A stretch of DNA of 64,000 nucleotides. Origin: Clostridium sp. 1001271st1 H5 (GTDB lineage Bacteria > Bacillota > Clostridia > Lachnospirales > Lachnospiraceae). The DNA lies in assembly GCF_005845215.1 (NCBI RefSeq), contig NZ_SPHO01000009.1, positions 186,001 to 250,000 of the forward strand, written 5' to 3'. A program made the translations under genes and the position numbers. Within the stretch, counting starts at the first letter, position 1, and the number at the start of each line of letters is the position of its first letter. Below, piece after piece: positions 25,778 through 34,933 of this stretch. A model generated the notes under the pieces. That model had not been told where the DNA came from, did no database searches, and worked only from the letters and a program-made list of their open reading frames with translations.

Positions 25778-26662
25778 ATGATTGAAACACGACTGCTTTA
25801 CTACTTTCTGGCCATAGCAAGGGAACAGAGTATCACAAAAGCGGCTGAAACCCTGCATATCACCCAGCCAACCCTATCCAAACAAATGATGGAATTAGAA
25901 GCTCAGCTTGGCAGGCAGCTTATAGTACGCGGAAAGAAAAAAGTCACCCTGACGGAAGACGGAGCCTACCTAAGGGGCCAGGCCCAGGAAATGATGAACC
26001 TGATGGAAAAAACAGAATCCGCTTTTCACGGAGAGGAAGAATTGGTTACCGGCGACATCTATATGGGATGCGGTGAAACCCCTGCCATGGAATTCATTAC
26101 ACAAATCTTCCGTAAAATCCAGACCGACTATCCGCACATACATTTTCACATCCACAGCGGTGATGCCGACGCAGTGATGGAACGGCTGGACAAGGGACTG
26201 CTGGATATAGGGCTGCTGTTAGGGCCCATGCAGCATGAGAAATATGACTATATGAGCTTGGGTAAACGTGATATCTTCGGCCTGCTGATACCGCGGGACT
26301 GCCCACTTGCAGAAAAACCTGCAGTCTCATTGGATGATTTGCAGGACATCCCCCTTATCTTTCCGGAACAGACCTACAGCGGCCACCAGCGGCTTGAATG
26401 GTTTGGAGCTGACTATGATTCCCTGAATATTGCGGCAACCTACAATCTGATTTACAATGCAACCTTCATGGTAGAGCAGGGAATCGGGTATGCGTTCTGT
26501 TTGGGAAATCTGGTAAATACAGAAGGAAACCGCAACCTGACCTTCCGCCCCTTTTCACCGCCCCTGACCGTGGACCTGTTCATTGTAACGAAAAAATACC
26601 AGACCTTTTCCCCTGCTGCGAAGGTGTTTTTGAACCGGCTGAGGGAAGAGCTGGGTAAATAA
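25778..26662 (+). CDS. LysR family transcriptional regulator (module 2)
   Basis: A 294-residue LysR regulator, paralogue of the one at 22569. The winged helix is LLYYFLAIAREQSITKAAETLHITQPTLSKQ; the ligand domain begins near VTGDIYMGCGETPAM. The ATG at 25778 is chosen because AAGAGG precedes it and the LysR core begins immediately; the frame is open for 15 codons upstream. It probably controls the divergent small protein, cyclophilin-like lipoprotein and aldo/keto reductase, using the palindrome and shared element between the two genes. Confidence 0.92.
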   Translation: MIETRLLYYFLAIAREQSITKAAETLHITQPTLSKQMMELEAQLGRQLIVRGKKKVTLTEDGAYLRGQAQEMMNLMEKTESAFHGEEELVTGDIYMGCGETPAMEFITQIFRKIQTDYPHIHFHIHSGDADAVMERLDKGLLDIGLLLGPMQHEKYDYMSLGKRDIFGLLIPRDCPLAEKPAVSLDDLQDIPLIFPEQTYSGHQRLEWFGADYDSLNIAATYNLIYNATFMVEQGIGYAFCLGNLVNTEGNRNLTFRPFSPPLTVDLFIVTKKYQTFSPAAKVFLNRLREELGK

Positions 26663-26768
26663 GGATGCCAATGCGTCTGCACTTCTTTTTTTACAACAAA
26701 AAACGGGCTGGACAAAACAGCTGATGAATCAGCCGTTCTGCAGCACAGCCCCTTTATCTGTGTATCAC

Positions 26769-27803
26769 TCATGCTTCTGAAGCCTGCATCAAAGCCATCT
26801 TTGCATGAAGTCTTGTCTGGAACTGGTCAATGATAACTGCAAGTATGATAATCACACCCTTAATGACCTTCTGCCAGAATTCTGATACACCAATCATAAT
26901 CATTCCGTCATTGATGACACCTATGACGAATGCTCCTATGATGGTTCCTCCTATGGTCCCGATTCCTCCTGACATGGAGGTCCCTCCCAGAACCACTGCT
27001 GATATGGCATTCATCTCCCATCCGTCTCCTGAGGAAGGATTGGCTGCGGTCAGTTGGGCAGTCGTTATAAGACCTACCACCGCTGCACATATGCCGGAAA
27101 ACATGTACACCATGGTCATTACCCGGTTTACCTTGATTCCCGAGAGTTCTGAAGCTCTGCGGTTACCTCCTACGGAGAATATATGCCAGCCCAGGGGGGT
27201 GAACTTCAGAATAAGCATGGCAACAGCAGCTATGGCAAAAAACAGGAACACCACAACAGGAATTCCACCTGCTGAACTTCCAAGACGATTGAAACCTGTA
27301 TTCCCCAGCACCTGTTCGCCCGCTATATTGGAATAAGTGGCGCCGTTGGTTCGCAGCATTGCCAGTCCTCGGGCAATGTTCATCATTCCAAGAGTAGCAA
27401 TAAATGGGGCCACATTAAATTTTGTTATGATAGTTCCGTTTATCCACCCTAAAAATCCCCCCAACAGCATTGTAATAAAGATAATGGCCGGCACATCAAA
27501 GTACAGAGTCACCCCCAGCGCTTTTACAGGAAGTCCGTCAACGATAAGGCCGCCTGCAATCATACCAACCAACCCCACAATGGCACCCACAGACAGGTCA
27601 ATACCGCCTGTAATAATAACATAGGTCATCCCCACCCCTATGATGCCGTATAATGCCACATGTTTTACAATTGTGATGATGCTTGAGACGCTCAGAAATG
27701 CCGGTGATTTAAAGCCAAAAAATAATATCAGCAAAATAAGCACAAAGAAGGTCCGGCCCCTCAGCAGGTTCATCACCAGTTTATTCTTATTCATCCTATT
27801 CAT
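26769..27803 (-). CDS. Sugar ABC transporter permease (RbsC family)
   Basis: A 344-residue membrane protein with about 8-10 helices, of the ribose/autoinducer-2 permease family. IGVGMTYVIITGGIDLSVGAIVGL and TSMSGGIGTIGGTIIGAF are family signatures. The start is uncertain: a TTG at 27824 overlaps the ATPase stop by four bases, and an ATG at 27803 follows AAAGG at a longer distance; I show the ATG. It is the last gene of the operon and forms the channel with the ATPase. Confidence 0.9.
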   Translation of the reverse strand: MNRMNKNKLVMNLLRGRTFFVLILLILFFGFKSPAFLSVSSIITIVKHVALYGIIGVGMTYVIITGGIDLSVGAIVGLVGMIAGGLIVDGLPVKALGVTLYFDVPAIIFITMLLGGFLGWINGTIITKFNVAPFIATLGMMNIARGLAMLRTNGATYSNIAGEQVLGNTGFNRLGSSAGGIPVVVFLFFAIAAVAMLILKFTPLGWHIFSVGGNRRASELSGIKVNRVMTMVYMFSGICAAVVGLITTAQLTAANPSSGDGWEMNAISAVVLGGTSMSGGIGTIGGTIIGAFVIGVINDGMIMIGVSEFWQKVIKGVIIILAVIIDQFQTRLHAKMALMQASEA

Positions 27804-27820
27804 AACATTCACCGTACCTT

Positions 27821-29368
27821 TCAACCAGAATAATGATGTCCTCTATAAGAAGCCAGGACCAGATTGTCATTTGTGATTTCATCGCCTGTAAATTCTCCCG
27901 TCAAAGTTCCGTTGGAAATAACGATTATCCGGTCGGCAATCGCAATTATTTCATTCAGTTCAGAGGATATTACGATAGTGGACAGACCATTTTCAGCCAT
28001 TCTCTGGACAATTTCAAACACCTCTGTCTTGGCGCCTATATCAATCCCTCTGCTGGGCTCATCTAAAAGGAATATTTTGGGTTCTGTCAGGAGTCCCTTT
28101 CCTATCACTACCTTTTGCTGATTGCCTCCTGAAAGAGAGAGAATAGGCAAATTTCTGTCTGAAACCTTAATCCGGATATCCTGAATCTGCCGGTGCACAG
28201 CCTCCTGTTCTTTTTTCAAATCTATAAAACCATATTTCCTCAGCCTCTTTACAACTGACAGGGATATATTCCGTCCAATGTCCAATGTCTGCACAAGCCC
28301 TTCCCTCTGACGGTCCTCCGGCACAAGCGCAAAACCATTGTTTATCTGGGAGGAAATATCTTTTATATTAAGTATGTTTCCCTCAACTTTTATGGTTCCT
28401 GTATGTTCAGGCCGGAGTCCCATAAGACACTCAAAAATCTCAGTCCTTCCAGACCCTAAAAGGCCATATATACCTAAAACTTCTCCTTTTTTCAGTTTGA
28501 AAGTAATATCCTTTAGCAGATAACCTCCTCCCTGCTTTGGCAGGGTAAGCCCTTCCACCTCCAATATGTCCTGCGCATTGTCATAGTCCATCCGCCCCGT
28601 CTTTCGCTGGTAGCCTTTTTCCTTTCCCGTCATATACCTTATGATTTGTGGTATATCTATTTCATTTAAATCCTTGTGAGCCACCAGTCTGCCATTCCTG
28701 AAAATAGTCACATTATCACCAATGCGCATAATTTCTTCCAGACGGTGAGAAATATACACAATCGCAATGCCCGCTTTTAGCAAATCCCTCATAATGTCAA
28801 ACAGAGCTTCCACCTCCTGGGCACTAAGAGAGGATGTGGGTTCATCCATAATGAGAATCCTCAGATTCTCCTGTGCCAGGTTCCTTGCTATTTCAATCAT
28901 CTGCTGCTGACCCACGCGCAAATCCCGGACCAGCGTATCTGACTTAATAGGATATTTTAACTGCTCCAGAATCTTCTGCGCCTCGTTCATGTGCTTTCTG
29001 TTGTCCAATACCACTCTGGCTCTCGTATGTTCATTATTCATAAAAATGTTTTGATAAACGTTCAGATTCGGAAACAGGCTGAGTTCCTGATGGATGATGG
29101 CAATGCCATGGCTTCTGGCATCCGTGGTATCCTTAAACCTCACTTCTTTTCCATCCAGTATGATTGAGCCGGCTGTAGGTGTTTCTATACCTGCTATGAT
29201 TTTCATCAGGGTTGACTTACCAGCGCCATTTTCACCAATCAGTACATTCACTTTTCCTTTTTCTATGTCAAAAGAAACATTGTCCAGTGCCCTGGTACCC
29301 GGATATTCTTTTGTTATATTTTTTGCGCTTAAGATTGTGTCCCCCACGCCCACCGCCTCCTCTGTCAT
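27821..29368 (-). CDS. Sugar ABC transporter ATP-binding protein (RbsA family)
   Basis: A 515-residue protein with two ABC cassettes. The first has GENGAGKSTLMK, a signature region LRVGQQQMIEIA and ILIMDEPTSSL; the second has the usual degenerate Walker A GLLGSGRTE, LSGGNQQKVVIG and IFLLDEPSRGID. It energises uptake of a monosaccharide-like compound by the permease. GGAGGAAGA precedes the ATG, which overlaps the DUF2291 stop by four bases. Confidence 0.93.
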   Translation of the reverse strand: MTEEAVGVGDTILSAKNITKEYPGTRALDNVSFDIEKGKVNVLIGENGAGKSTLMKIIAGIETPTAGSIILDGKEVRFKDTTDARSHGIAIIHQELSLFPNLNVYQNIFMNNEHTRARVVLDNRKHMNEAQKILEQLKYPIKSDTLVRDLRVGQQQMIEIARNLAQENLRILIMDEPTSSLSAQEVEALFDIMRDLLKAGIAIVYISHRLEEIMRIGDNVTIFRNGRLVAHKDLNEIDIPQIIRYMTGKEKGYQRKTGRMDYDNAQDILEVEGLTLPKQGGGYLLKDITFKLKKGEVLGIYGLLGSGRTEIFECLMGLRPEHTGTIKVEGNILNIKDISSQINNGFALVPEDRQREGLVQTLDIGRNISLSVVKRLRKYGFIDLKKEQEAVHRQIQDIRIKVSDRNLPILSLSGGNQQKVVIGKGLLTEPKIFLLDEPSRGIDIGAKTEVFEIVQRMAENGLSTIVISSELNEIIAIADRIIVISNGTLTGEFTGDEITNDNLVLASYRGHHYSG

Positions 29369-30000
29369 TCTTCCTCCAATAAAACAGGTGTTATCAGCAG
29401 CGTATCATCCTTTTCGTAAGTAAAACATCCGTAAAACCCGATTTTCTTTCCCCTGAGATGTTCTATATCAACCGGCTGAACCACGTGCTCCAGGATATAT
29501 CTGTTAATTTCTTTTGACACCTGGGCAAACTCAATCTGGTCAGCATAATGATTGACATCCAGAAAGCTCAGGTAATCCCGGACGGTTGTCTTTTTAAATA
29601 CCGGCCCAATCTGGATACATATACATTCCTGACCATCATATCCGTCCAGCTTTACCTCCAGGTATCCGGCTTTCACCTCATCATGGACCTCCTCAACCGT
29701 TCCTGTCCCATAAACTGCATAATTCAATTCCCCGCTGTCTCCCATAGTAAAGCGGCCATATTCTCCTGCCAGCTTTTTTAAGTCCCCTTCTGAACGTTTC
29801 AGGAAATCCGCCAGTGCAACTGCCTGTTCCTTAACTTCCGGTACTGCCTGCGTATCCCAGAATCCCGGGACATCCAGAGATTCTTCAAACGCTACCTTTC
29901 CTGTAAGAGCGTCCTCCTCCCCCATTTTAACTACCTTGACGCATCCGGTAGCTGCCACCATGAAAGAACATAGTATGAAGTAAATATACAGACGTCTCAT
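29365..30000 (-). CDS. DUF2291 family lipoprotein
   Basis: A 211-residue exported lipoprotein (signal peptide with MVAATGC lipobox). The segment VVKMGEEDALTGKVAFEESL and the later block ECICIQIGPVFKKTTVRDYLSF are typical of DUF2291, a family found inside RbsABC-type transporter operons. Function is unknown, possibly assisting the binding protein. The ATG at 30000 is chosen because GGAG lies six bases upstream; an in-frame ATG 12 bases earlier lacks a site. It lies between the substrate-binding protein and the ATPase. Confidence 0.85.
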   Translation of the reverse strand: MRRLYIYFILCSFMVAATGCVKVVKMGEEDALTGKVAFEESLDVPGFWDTQAVPEVKEQAVALADFLKRSEGDLKKLAGEYGRFTMGDSGELNYAVYGTGTVEEVHDEVKAGYLEVKLDGYDGQECICIQIGPVFKKTTVRDYLSFLDVNHYADQIEFAQVSKEINRYILEHVVQPVDIEHLRGKKIGFYGCFTYEKDDTLLITPVLLEEE

Positions 30001-30098
30001 ATCAATCTCCATTCCGCCGCCGATATCCGCGGCACCTGCCTCCTCTATTTCAGGACAGAGGCGCAATTATACGCCTCTGCCATTCTTCCTGTTCTCTT

Positions 30099-31163
30099 TT
30101 ACTCCTCTGAATAAACAAACTGCTTTAAGTATTTTGCATTATCAGCTGTTATAGCCCGGCAGTCAATCAATTGTTTTTCCGAATCCAGCCCTGTGCTCCC
30201 TGTCTTCAGATAATCATCCAAAATACCGACTGCCTGTTCTGCCATAAGCGCAGCCTGCTGCAGAGCGGTGGCAGTCATATCCCCGGCCATAATGGCGTCC
30301 CTGGCCTCATCAGAACCATCTACTGAAATAATAACCGCATCTGTTTTTCCGGCTGCTTTGCAGGCCGCTGCCGCCCCCAATGCCATAGGGTCATTTCCGC
30401 ATATCACCCCTGAGATATCCGGATGCGCCTGAAGCATGGTTTCCATCTTTTCATAAGCAGTTGTCTGTTCCCAATTTGCAGTCTCCTGAGCAACCATTTC
30501 AAGCCCATCATACTGGTCTATTACATCATGGAATCCCTGGGAACGAACGATACATGCTGTCTCTGTTTCCTTGCCCAGAAGTTCAGCGTACTTCCCTTCT
30601 TCTCCCATAGCCTCCACAAATACCTCTGCAACAGCCTGGGCCCCCTGGTAGTTATTCGATACAAGCTGGGCAATAGCCACTCCATCTGCCGCCAGCTCCC
30701 TGTCAATGATTACGGTGGGCACACCGGCCTCTCCGGCTTTTTTCACAGCTTCCACAGAACCTTCCGCGCCGGCATTATCCAGAATAATACCGGCTGCTTT
30801 ATCAGCGATGGCTGTTTCTATAATCTCAGACTGTACTGTCAGGTCATCATCATGGGAGACACATTTTACCTGGTATCCAAGTTTTTCAGCCGTTTCCTGA
30901 GCTACTCTGGCTTCGGTCTCAAACATGGGAGTAGCATAAGAGGCAGTTATTACATAAATCAAGTTAGAGCCGCTTCCCTTGGCCTGTCCCGTCTCCGATA
31001 CATTCTCTGTTGTCTCATCTTCCTTTGAATCTCCCTCTGTGACTGCAGGAGCTGCTGACTCTTTCGATGCCCCGGTTGTTTCCTGTACCTGCTTTGCCGC
31101 ACATCCGGATAAAACAGATGCAAATATAGCCATACTCAATATTACAGATATATGTTTCTTCAT
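30099..31163 (-). CDS. Sugar ABC transporter substrate-binding lipoprotein (RbsB family)
   Basis: A 354-residue lipoprotein with signal peptide (lipobox SVLSGC), a Ser/Thr/Glu-rich linker, and a periplasmic-binding-protein type 1 domain with AIADKAAGIILDNAGAEGSV, PTVIIDRELAADGVA and GVICGNDPMALGAAAACKAAG. The last of these is the typical ligand-contact region. The sugar cannot be read from the sequence. GAGGAGGAGAAGAAT precedes the ATG. It is the third gene of the cupin-cupin-ABC operon. Confidence 0.93.
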   Translation of the reverse strand: MKKHISVILSMAIFASVLSGCAAKQVQETTGASKESAAPAVTEGDSKEDETTENVSETGQAKGSGSNLIYVITASYATPMFETEARVAQETAEKLGYQVKCVSHDDDLTVQSEIIETAIADKAAGIILDNAGAEGSVEAVKKAGEAGVPTVIIDRELAADGVAIAQLVSNNYQGAQAVAEVFVEAMGEEGKYAELLGKETETACIVRSQGFHDVIDQYDGLEMVAQETANWEQTTAYEKMETMLQAHPDISGVICGNDPMALGAAAACKAAGKTDAVIISVDGSDEARDAIMAGDMTATALQQAALMAEQAVGILDDYLKTGSTGLDSEKQLIDCRAITADNAKYLKQFVYSEE

Positions 31164-31225
31164 ATTCTTCTCCTCCTCATTCAGAAGCCGGATTTCTTTG
31201 AATCATCCATTTTTCACCAATTACT

Positions 31226-31630
31226 TTATAACCCCAATGCCACAATGAAAACCACCTTTACCATATCCCCAGTGTAATTAATGCATTTATACCGTGTTTT
31301 TTCCGGCAGAAAAACATACTCTTTCTCATGTACTTCATATACGTCATGAACGTCCGGAAGCAGGAAAGTGACACATCCCTTCTCCACATAAAACACCGCA
31401 TCGCCTTCATGACTGTCATATTCCGTCTGCCGGGGCCCGACACCGCCGGCGGGAATCTGTAATACTCCCATATGCACACAATCGCTGCTGGCCCGGAAAC
31501 TTAACAGAACAGGGGTCTTATCTCCGCTTACCACTTTCAATGAACTGTCGTCCGTAACCTTTGTAAATTCCCCGGTCCGCCTTGCTTCTTCCCAATCCAC
31601 GGGAAAAGCGCCTAATTCATGGATTGTCAT
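31226..31630 (-). CDS. Cupin domain protein (second of pair)
   Basis: A 134-residue cupin with the motif around YDSHEGDAVFYVEKGCVTFLLPD and a second strand region HEKEYVFLPEKTRYKCINYTGD. His and Glu residues in the first motif could bind a metal. It starts after GGGAGGTAGACT, three bases after the first cupin ends, and precedes the binding protein. Paired small cupins at the head of a sugar transporter operon suggest a sugar isomerase, mutarotase or ligand-sensing role, but neither can be assigned a reaction. Confidence 0.78.
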   Translation of the reverse strand: MTIHELGAFPVDWEEARRTGEFTKVTDDSSLKVVSGDKTPVLLSFRASSDCVHMGVLQIPAGGVGPRQTEYDSHEGDAVFYVEKGCVTFLLPDVHDVYEVHEKEYVFLPEKTRYKCINYTGDMVKVVFIVALGL

Positions 31631-31633
31631 AGT

Positions 31634-32107
31634 CTACCTCCCAGCTCTTTCCTTATATTTATACCGCTTCATTTCCTTATCGTAACTGAGGGGCGGGCCA
31701 TTCTCGTCCCAAATCTTAGGGGCAATTACAAACAATATCAAAACATCTGTATTTGTAAAATTATAGGCTTTATGGGGTGCCCCCTTTGGCATAATAACCG
31801 ATTCCCCCTGTGAGATTTCCACAACCTGTCCCAGTTCCGGGTTAAACATGGTAACAGACCCCTCCAATATGTAGTAAATCTCATCTCCTGCGTGGACATC
31901 CACCGGATTAAAAGTACTTCCTGGTGCCAGCCTGTATTCCCCTACGGTCATGTCTTCTGTACTAGCAATCAGGTAATTCAAATCACTGGATTCCGGGAAC
32001 TCTTCTGTATAAATGAACAGTTTGAGTTTATCCCTCGTCAGATGAATCGGCCTCTTTTCAGAAGGCCTAAAGGGGAAATTACAGAAATATGGTGCGCGTT
32101 CAGACAT
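31634..32107 (-). CDS. Cupin domain protein (first of pair)
   Basis: A 157-residue cupin and first gene of the sugar ABC operon. The conserved region is VDVHAGDEIYYILEGSVTMF, followed by GESVIMPKGAPHKAYNFTN; these hold His, Glu and a second His in the canonical positions for a metal. It is related in layout to the following cupin but not closely similar. GGGAGGATTTTT precedes the ATG. Upstream is a strong promoter and a palindromic operator for the LacI regulator. Confidence 0.8.
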   Translation of the reverse strand: MSERAPYFCNFPFRPSEKRPIHLTRDKLKLFIYTEEFPESSDLNYLIASTEDMTVGEYRLAPGSTFNPVDVHAGDEIYYILEGSVTMFNPELGQVVEISQGESVIMPKGAPHKAYNFTNTDVLILFVIAPKIWDENGPPLSYDKEMKRYKYKERAGR

Positions 32108-32138
32108 AAAAATCCTCCCTTCGTAAATTAATTTAATA

Positions 32139-32189
32139 TAATTTATAACTTTATAAATTAATTTTACTAAGGAAGGTCGTATTTGTCAA
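32139..32189 (-). promoter_or_regulatory. Promoter and LacI-type operator of the cupin-ABC operon
   Basis: TTGACA (32184-32189) and TAAAAT (32161-32166) on the minus strand have a 17-bp spacer. Directly downstream, 32139-32160 is a perfect palindrome with 10-bp arms TAATTTATAA / TTATAAATTA and a two-base spacer. The same core (AATTTATAAATT) recurs next to lacI, so repression by that LacI is likely. Confidence 0.8.
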
Positions 32190-32290
32190 TATTGTATGCT
32201 ATTTTCTACATTTATATCAATTTGTTGTACATATTTTTGTTCTCAATGACGAGGGGCATGCCTCTAAATGGGTCTTTTTCTAAAATAAAT

Positions 32291-33358
32291 TTATAAAATG
32301 TTAGCTACGGATTCCCTCTCCACCAATTCCACACAAACCTCTACTTTTACATAAGACTCAATGTGGTTGGCCATTTGGTCTATCTTATTAACCAAAAGCT
32401 CAATGGCCTCTCCGCCAAACCTGGTTCTGGGAATTCTGACAGTGGTAATGGAAGGTTCGGCCAGCATGCAAATTGGCCTGTCGTCAAATCCCACAATGGA
32501 TATATCCTGTGGTATACGCATACCCGCCGCCTGCATGGCCTTCATGGCGCCATAGGCCACAAGGTCATTTTCAGTAAGAAAAGCTGTGGGAAGCTCAACC
32601 CGGCTGTTTAATACATTCTGCATTCCAAGACAAGCCGGCTGTTCAGGATAACCGATATCAAAACAATATCGTTCAGTGCCGGTGATACCAAACTTTGTCA
32701 AAGCCCGGAAATAACATTCCCTCCGCTCTGAAAAGCTGACGATATTAACTCCGCTACCCAGATATCCAATCTTTCTATGGCCCTTATCCACCAGTGATTT
32801 TACAAGTGCATATGTCCCCTGCTCGTTATTGACAGTGACTGAATTAATGTTCCTGTCCAGATAATAATTATCAAGAAGTACAATGGGAACCCCCAGCTCA
32901 AGGAAAGGATTTACGTCATCATCCAGCATCTCCGTAGCAAAAATAACATATCCCTTGCACCCGGCAGCTTTGATATATTCAATCTGGTCATCCATATTCG
33001 TTTTTCGTTTAACGTTAATGACAAGCAGCCGGTAACCACGCTGTTTTGCCGTGGACTCTAATCCGTTTAATATGAGAGGAAAAAAGGGGGACTGCTCCAT
33101 AAGCTCTCCTCCTCTGGTATAAATAATAAAGCCTATGCTCTCCGCCGCCCCCTCCCACTCCTGGATTTTTGCAGCCGTACCTGCCTCATCACCAGTCTCA
33201 GGGGGGGCAAACATGTACTGCAGCCCCATCCCGCATATCTTATCCGTCAGTTCTTTTCTGGTTTTCTCGCTCAATCCCGCTTTGCGGTTCAGCACCAGGG
33301 ATATGGTTGCCTGGGATACTCCCAGCATCTCAGCCAGTTCCTTTGCTCTTATTGCCAT
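32291..33358 (-). CDS. LacI family transcriptional regulator
   Basis: A 355-residue LacI/GalR regulator. The N-terminal helix-turn-helix and hinge are AKELAEMLGVSQATISLVLN; the ligand domain resembles periplasmic sugar-binding proteins (KGYVIFATEMLDDDVNPFLE, VSIVGFDDRPICMLAEPSIT). It most likely represses the cupin/ABC operon that follows 184 bp downstream on the same strand. Palindromes of the same AT-rich core lie upstream of its own start, so it is likely autoregulated. GTAAAGAGGTGGG precedes the ATG. Confidence 0.93.
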   Translation of the reverse strand: MAIRAKELAEMLGVSQATISLVLNRKAGLSEKTRKELTDKICGMGLQYMFAPPETGDEAGTAAKIQEWEGAAESIGFIIYTRGGELMEQSPFFPLILNGLESTAKQRGYRLLVINVKRKTNMDDQIEYIKAAGCKGYVIFATEMLDDDVNPFLELGVPIVLLDNYYLDRNINSVTVNNEQGTYALVKSLVDKGHRKIGYLGSGVNIVSFSERRECYFRALTKFGITGTERYCFDIGYPEQPACLGMQNVLNSRVELPTAFLTENDLVAYGAMKAMQAAGMRIPQDISIVGFDDRPICMLAEPSITTVRIPRTRFGGEAIELLVNKIDQMANHIESYVKVEVCVELVERESVANIL

Positions 33359-33378
33359 TTCTGCCCACCTCTTTACCG

Positions 33379-33434
33379 ATTTATAAATTTATAGTAACAT
33401 ATTATAAAATATTTTACAATAATTTATAAATTAT
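33379..33434 (-). promoter_or_regulatory. AT-rich palindromes upstream of lacI
   Basis: ATTTATAAATTTATA at 33379-33393 and a perfect 16-bp palindrome, ATAATTTATAAATTAT, at 33419-33434 flank a TATAAT-like region. The second overlaps the stop of the HAD gene. Both share the core of the operator at 32139-32160. A related ATAAATTTATAAAAT lies at the 3' end of lacI (32285-32299). Confidence 0.65.
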
Positions 33435-34128
33435 ATTTACAAAAGACGCTTCCAGCCGCCAGCCGCTCCAGCAAAAAAGGTATCTCCCTGCAATCTTCTG
33501 CCATTAAGTCTCCGTCCCCAAACTCCTCCTCGTTTCCATACCCATACCTGCATCCGATGAATCCCGCCTGATTGGCCATTGCAGCCTCTCTGTCATAGAA
33601 ACGGTCACCTACCATGCAGCACCAGTCCGCGCCTGTCCGGTCCATCAGTACACCCAGACTGTCTGCCTTATCCTCCTTATGGGTAAGGCCCTGTATATAA
33701 TCAAAATACTCCCTTATAGCAAGCGTCCCCAGCACATCCTCTAATTCGTCTTCCTTTGCATTGGAACAGATTGCCACAACATATCCCTGTCTCTTCAGCT
33801 CCCCAAGCATCCCAGGCACTCCGGGATAGGTCTGCGCCCTCTCATGCATAAGAGGAATCCAATGCCTCTCCACTGCCCGGTAAAAGCGTCTGAAGGTTTC
33901 CTCGCTGTCATCTCCCAGAAAAAACATGCTGTCCTCCCGGAAGGGGGCGCCAAACCTGGAACGTATCACCCGCTCCGGGACATGGCCCGCCCCCAGCTCC
34001 TTAAGGGCCTCCTTATAAGCGGCTACTGCGTATGTATGGGTCATGTTCAGCGTCCCATCCAAATCAAATGCCACCAGTCTTGTCTTTTCCCTTGTTTTTC
34101 CACTTCTCTCTCTTTTAGAAAATTCCAA
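33424..34128 (-). CDS. HAD family hydrolase (phosphoglycolate phosphatase-like)
   Basis: About 234 residues, HAD superfamily subclass IA. The nucleophile motif is VAFDLDGTLN, motif II is near VVAICSNAKEDE, Lys is in GLTHKEDKADS and the acidic motif IV is WCCMVGDRFYDREAA. It would remove phosphate from a small metabolite or sugar. It is the last gene of the PTS/deglycase operon. The start is uncertain: a TTG at 34128 is preceded by GCGGGGTG; a TTG at 34143 is also possible, both overlapping the IID gene. Confidence 0.85.
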   Translation of the reverse strand: MEFSKRERSGKTREKTRLVAFDLDGTLNMTHTYAVAAYKEALKELGAGHVPERVIRSRFGAPFREDSMFFLGDDSEETFRRFYRAVERHWIPLMHERAQTYPGVPGMLGELKRQGYVVAICSNAKEDELEDVLGTLAIREYFDYIQGLTHKEDKADSLGVLMDRTGADWCCMVGDRFYDREAAMANQAGFIGCRYGYGNEEEFGDGDLMAEDCREIPFLLERLAAGSVFCKYNL

Positions 34129-34933
34129 TCCAGCACCCCGCAATACAGATTACAAAAATGCCCAGTATAATGGCAATGGTCTTTACATTCCGGTTAAACA
34201 GCCAGACACAAAGGAAGGTGGCTCCCAGAGGAAGGAGTCCGGGAAAAATCTGGTCAAAGATGGACTGCAGGGTAGTCTCTGTGCCGGAAAGATTAAAGGT
34301 CAGGGAGGTCTGCAGCGTCACCATGGTTCCTATCATGGCTCCGATAACCGTAAGTCCCAGTATGGAGGCCCCGTAGGATAGCTTTTCAATCAGATGGTTT
34401 TCCGCTGAGTGTTCCAGGAATCTGGTTCCCATCTTGTAGCCGGCATTGCCGGTAATGTACTTGGTGAGAAAATGGATTGCCGTATACAGGAAGAAATACA
34501 GAAGCGCTCCCAGTATGCTGCCCTGCTGGGCAAAAGCAATGCCGATACCGGCAGTTATGACACGGAATGTACCCCAGAAAAAGGAGTCGCCTATACCGGA
34601 CAAGGGTCCCATGAGTCCTACCTTCAGGTTATTGATGGACTCCTTGTCAAAGTTCTCCGTCCTGGCACATTCCTGCTCCATTGCAACAGAAAGGTCAATG
34701 ACAAAAGGCGATACATGGGGCGTGATATTAAATGTCTCTGTGTGCCGGTGCAGCGCCTCGAAATAATCATCGTCCTCCGGATAAATCTTCCTCAGGGGCT
34801 TTTCCATGGAATACATGAATCCGTAGGCCATCATCTTATCAAAGGACCAGGAGGACTGCATGGTAAAGCTTCTCCAGAACACACTGCGCAAATCCTTCTT
34901 TGTTATGAGGGAAGTTTCTTTTGTCTCCTGCAT
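34115..34933 (-). CDS. PTS mannose/fructose/sorbose family IID component
   Basis: A 272-residue membrane-associated subunit. The N-terminal region LITKKDLRSVFWRSFTMQSS and the block VGLMGPLSGIGDSFFWGTFR are typical of the mannose-class IID. The C-terminal end is hydrophobic and anchors the protein. It pairs with IIC to form the sugar channel. It begins directly after the IIC stop and overlaps the start of the HAD gene. Confidence 0.93.
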   Translation of the reverse strand: MQETKETSLITKKDLRSVFWRSFTMQSSWSFDKMMAYGFMYSMEKPLRKIYPEDDDYFEALHRHTETFNITPHVSPFVIDLSVAMEQECARTENFDKESINNLKVGLMGPLSGIGDSFFWGTFRVITAGIGIAFAQQGSILGALLYFFLYTAIHFLTKYITGNAGYKMGTRFLEHSAENHLIEKLSYGASILGLTVIGAMIGTMVTLQTSLTFNLSGTETTLQSIFDQIFPGLLPLGATFLCVWLFNRNVKTIAIILGIFVICIAGCWIGIF

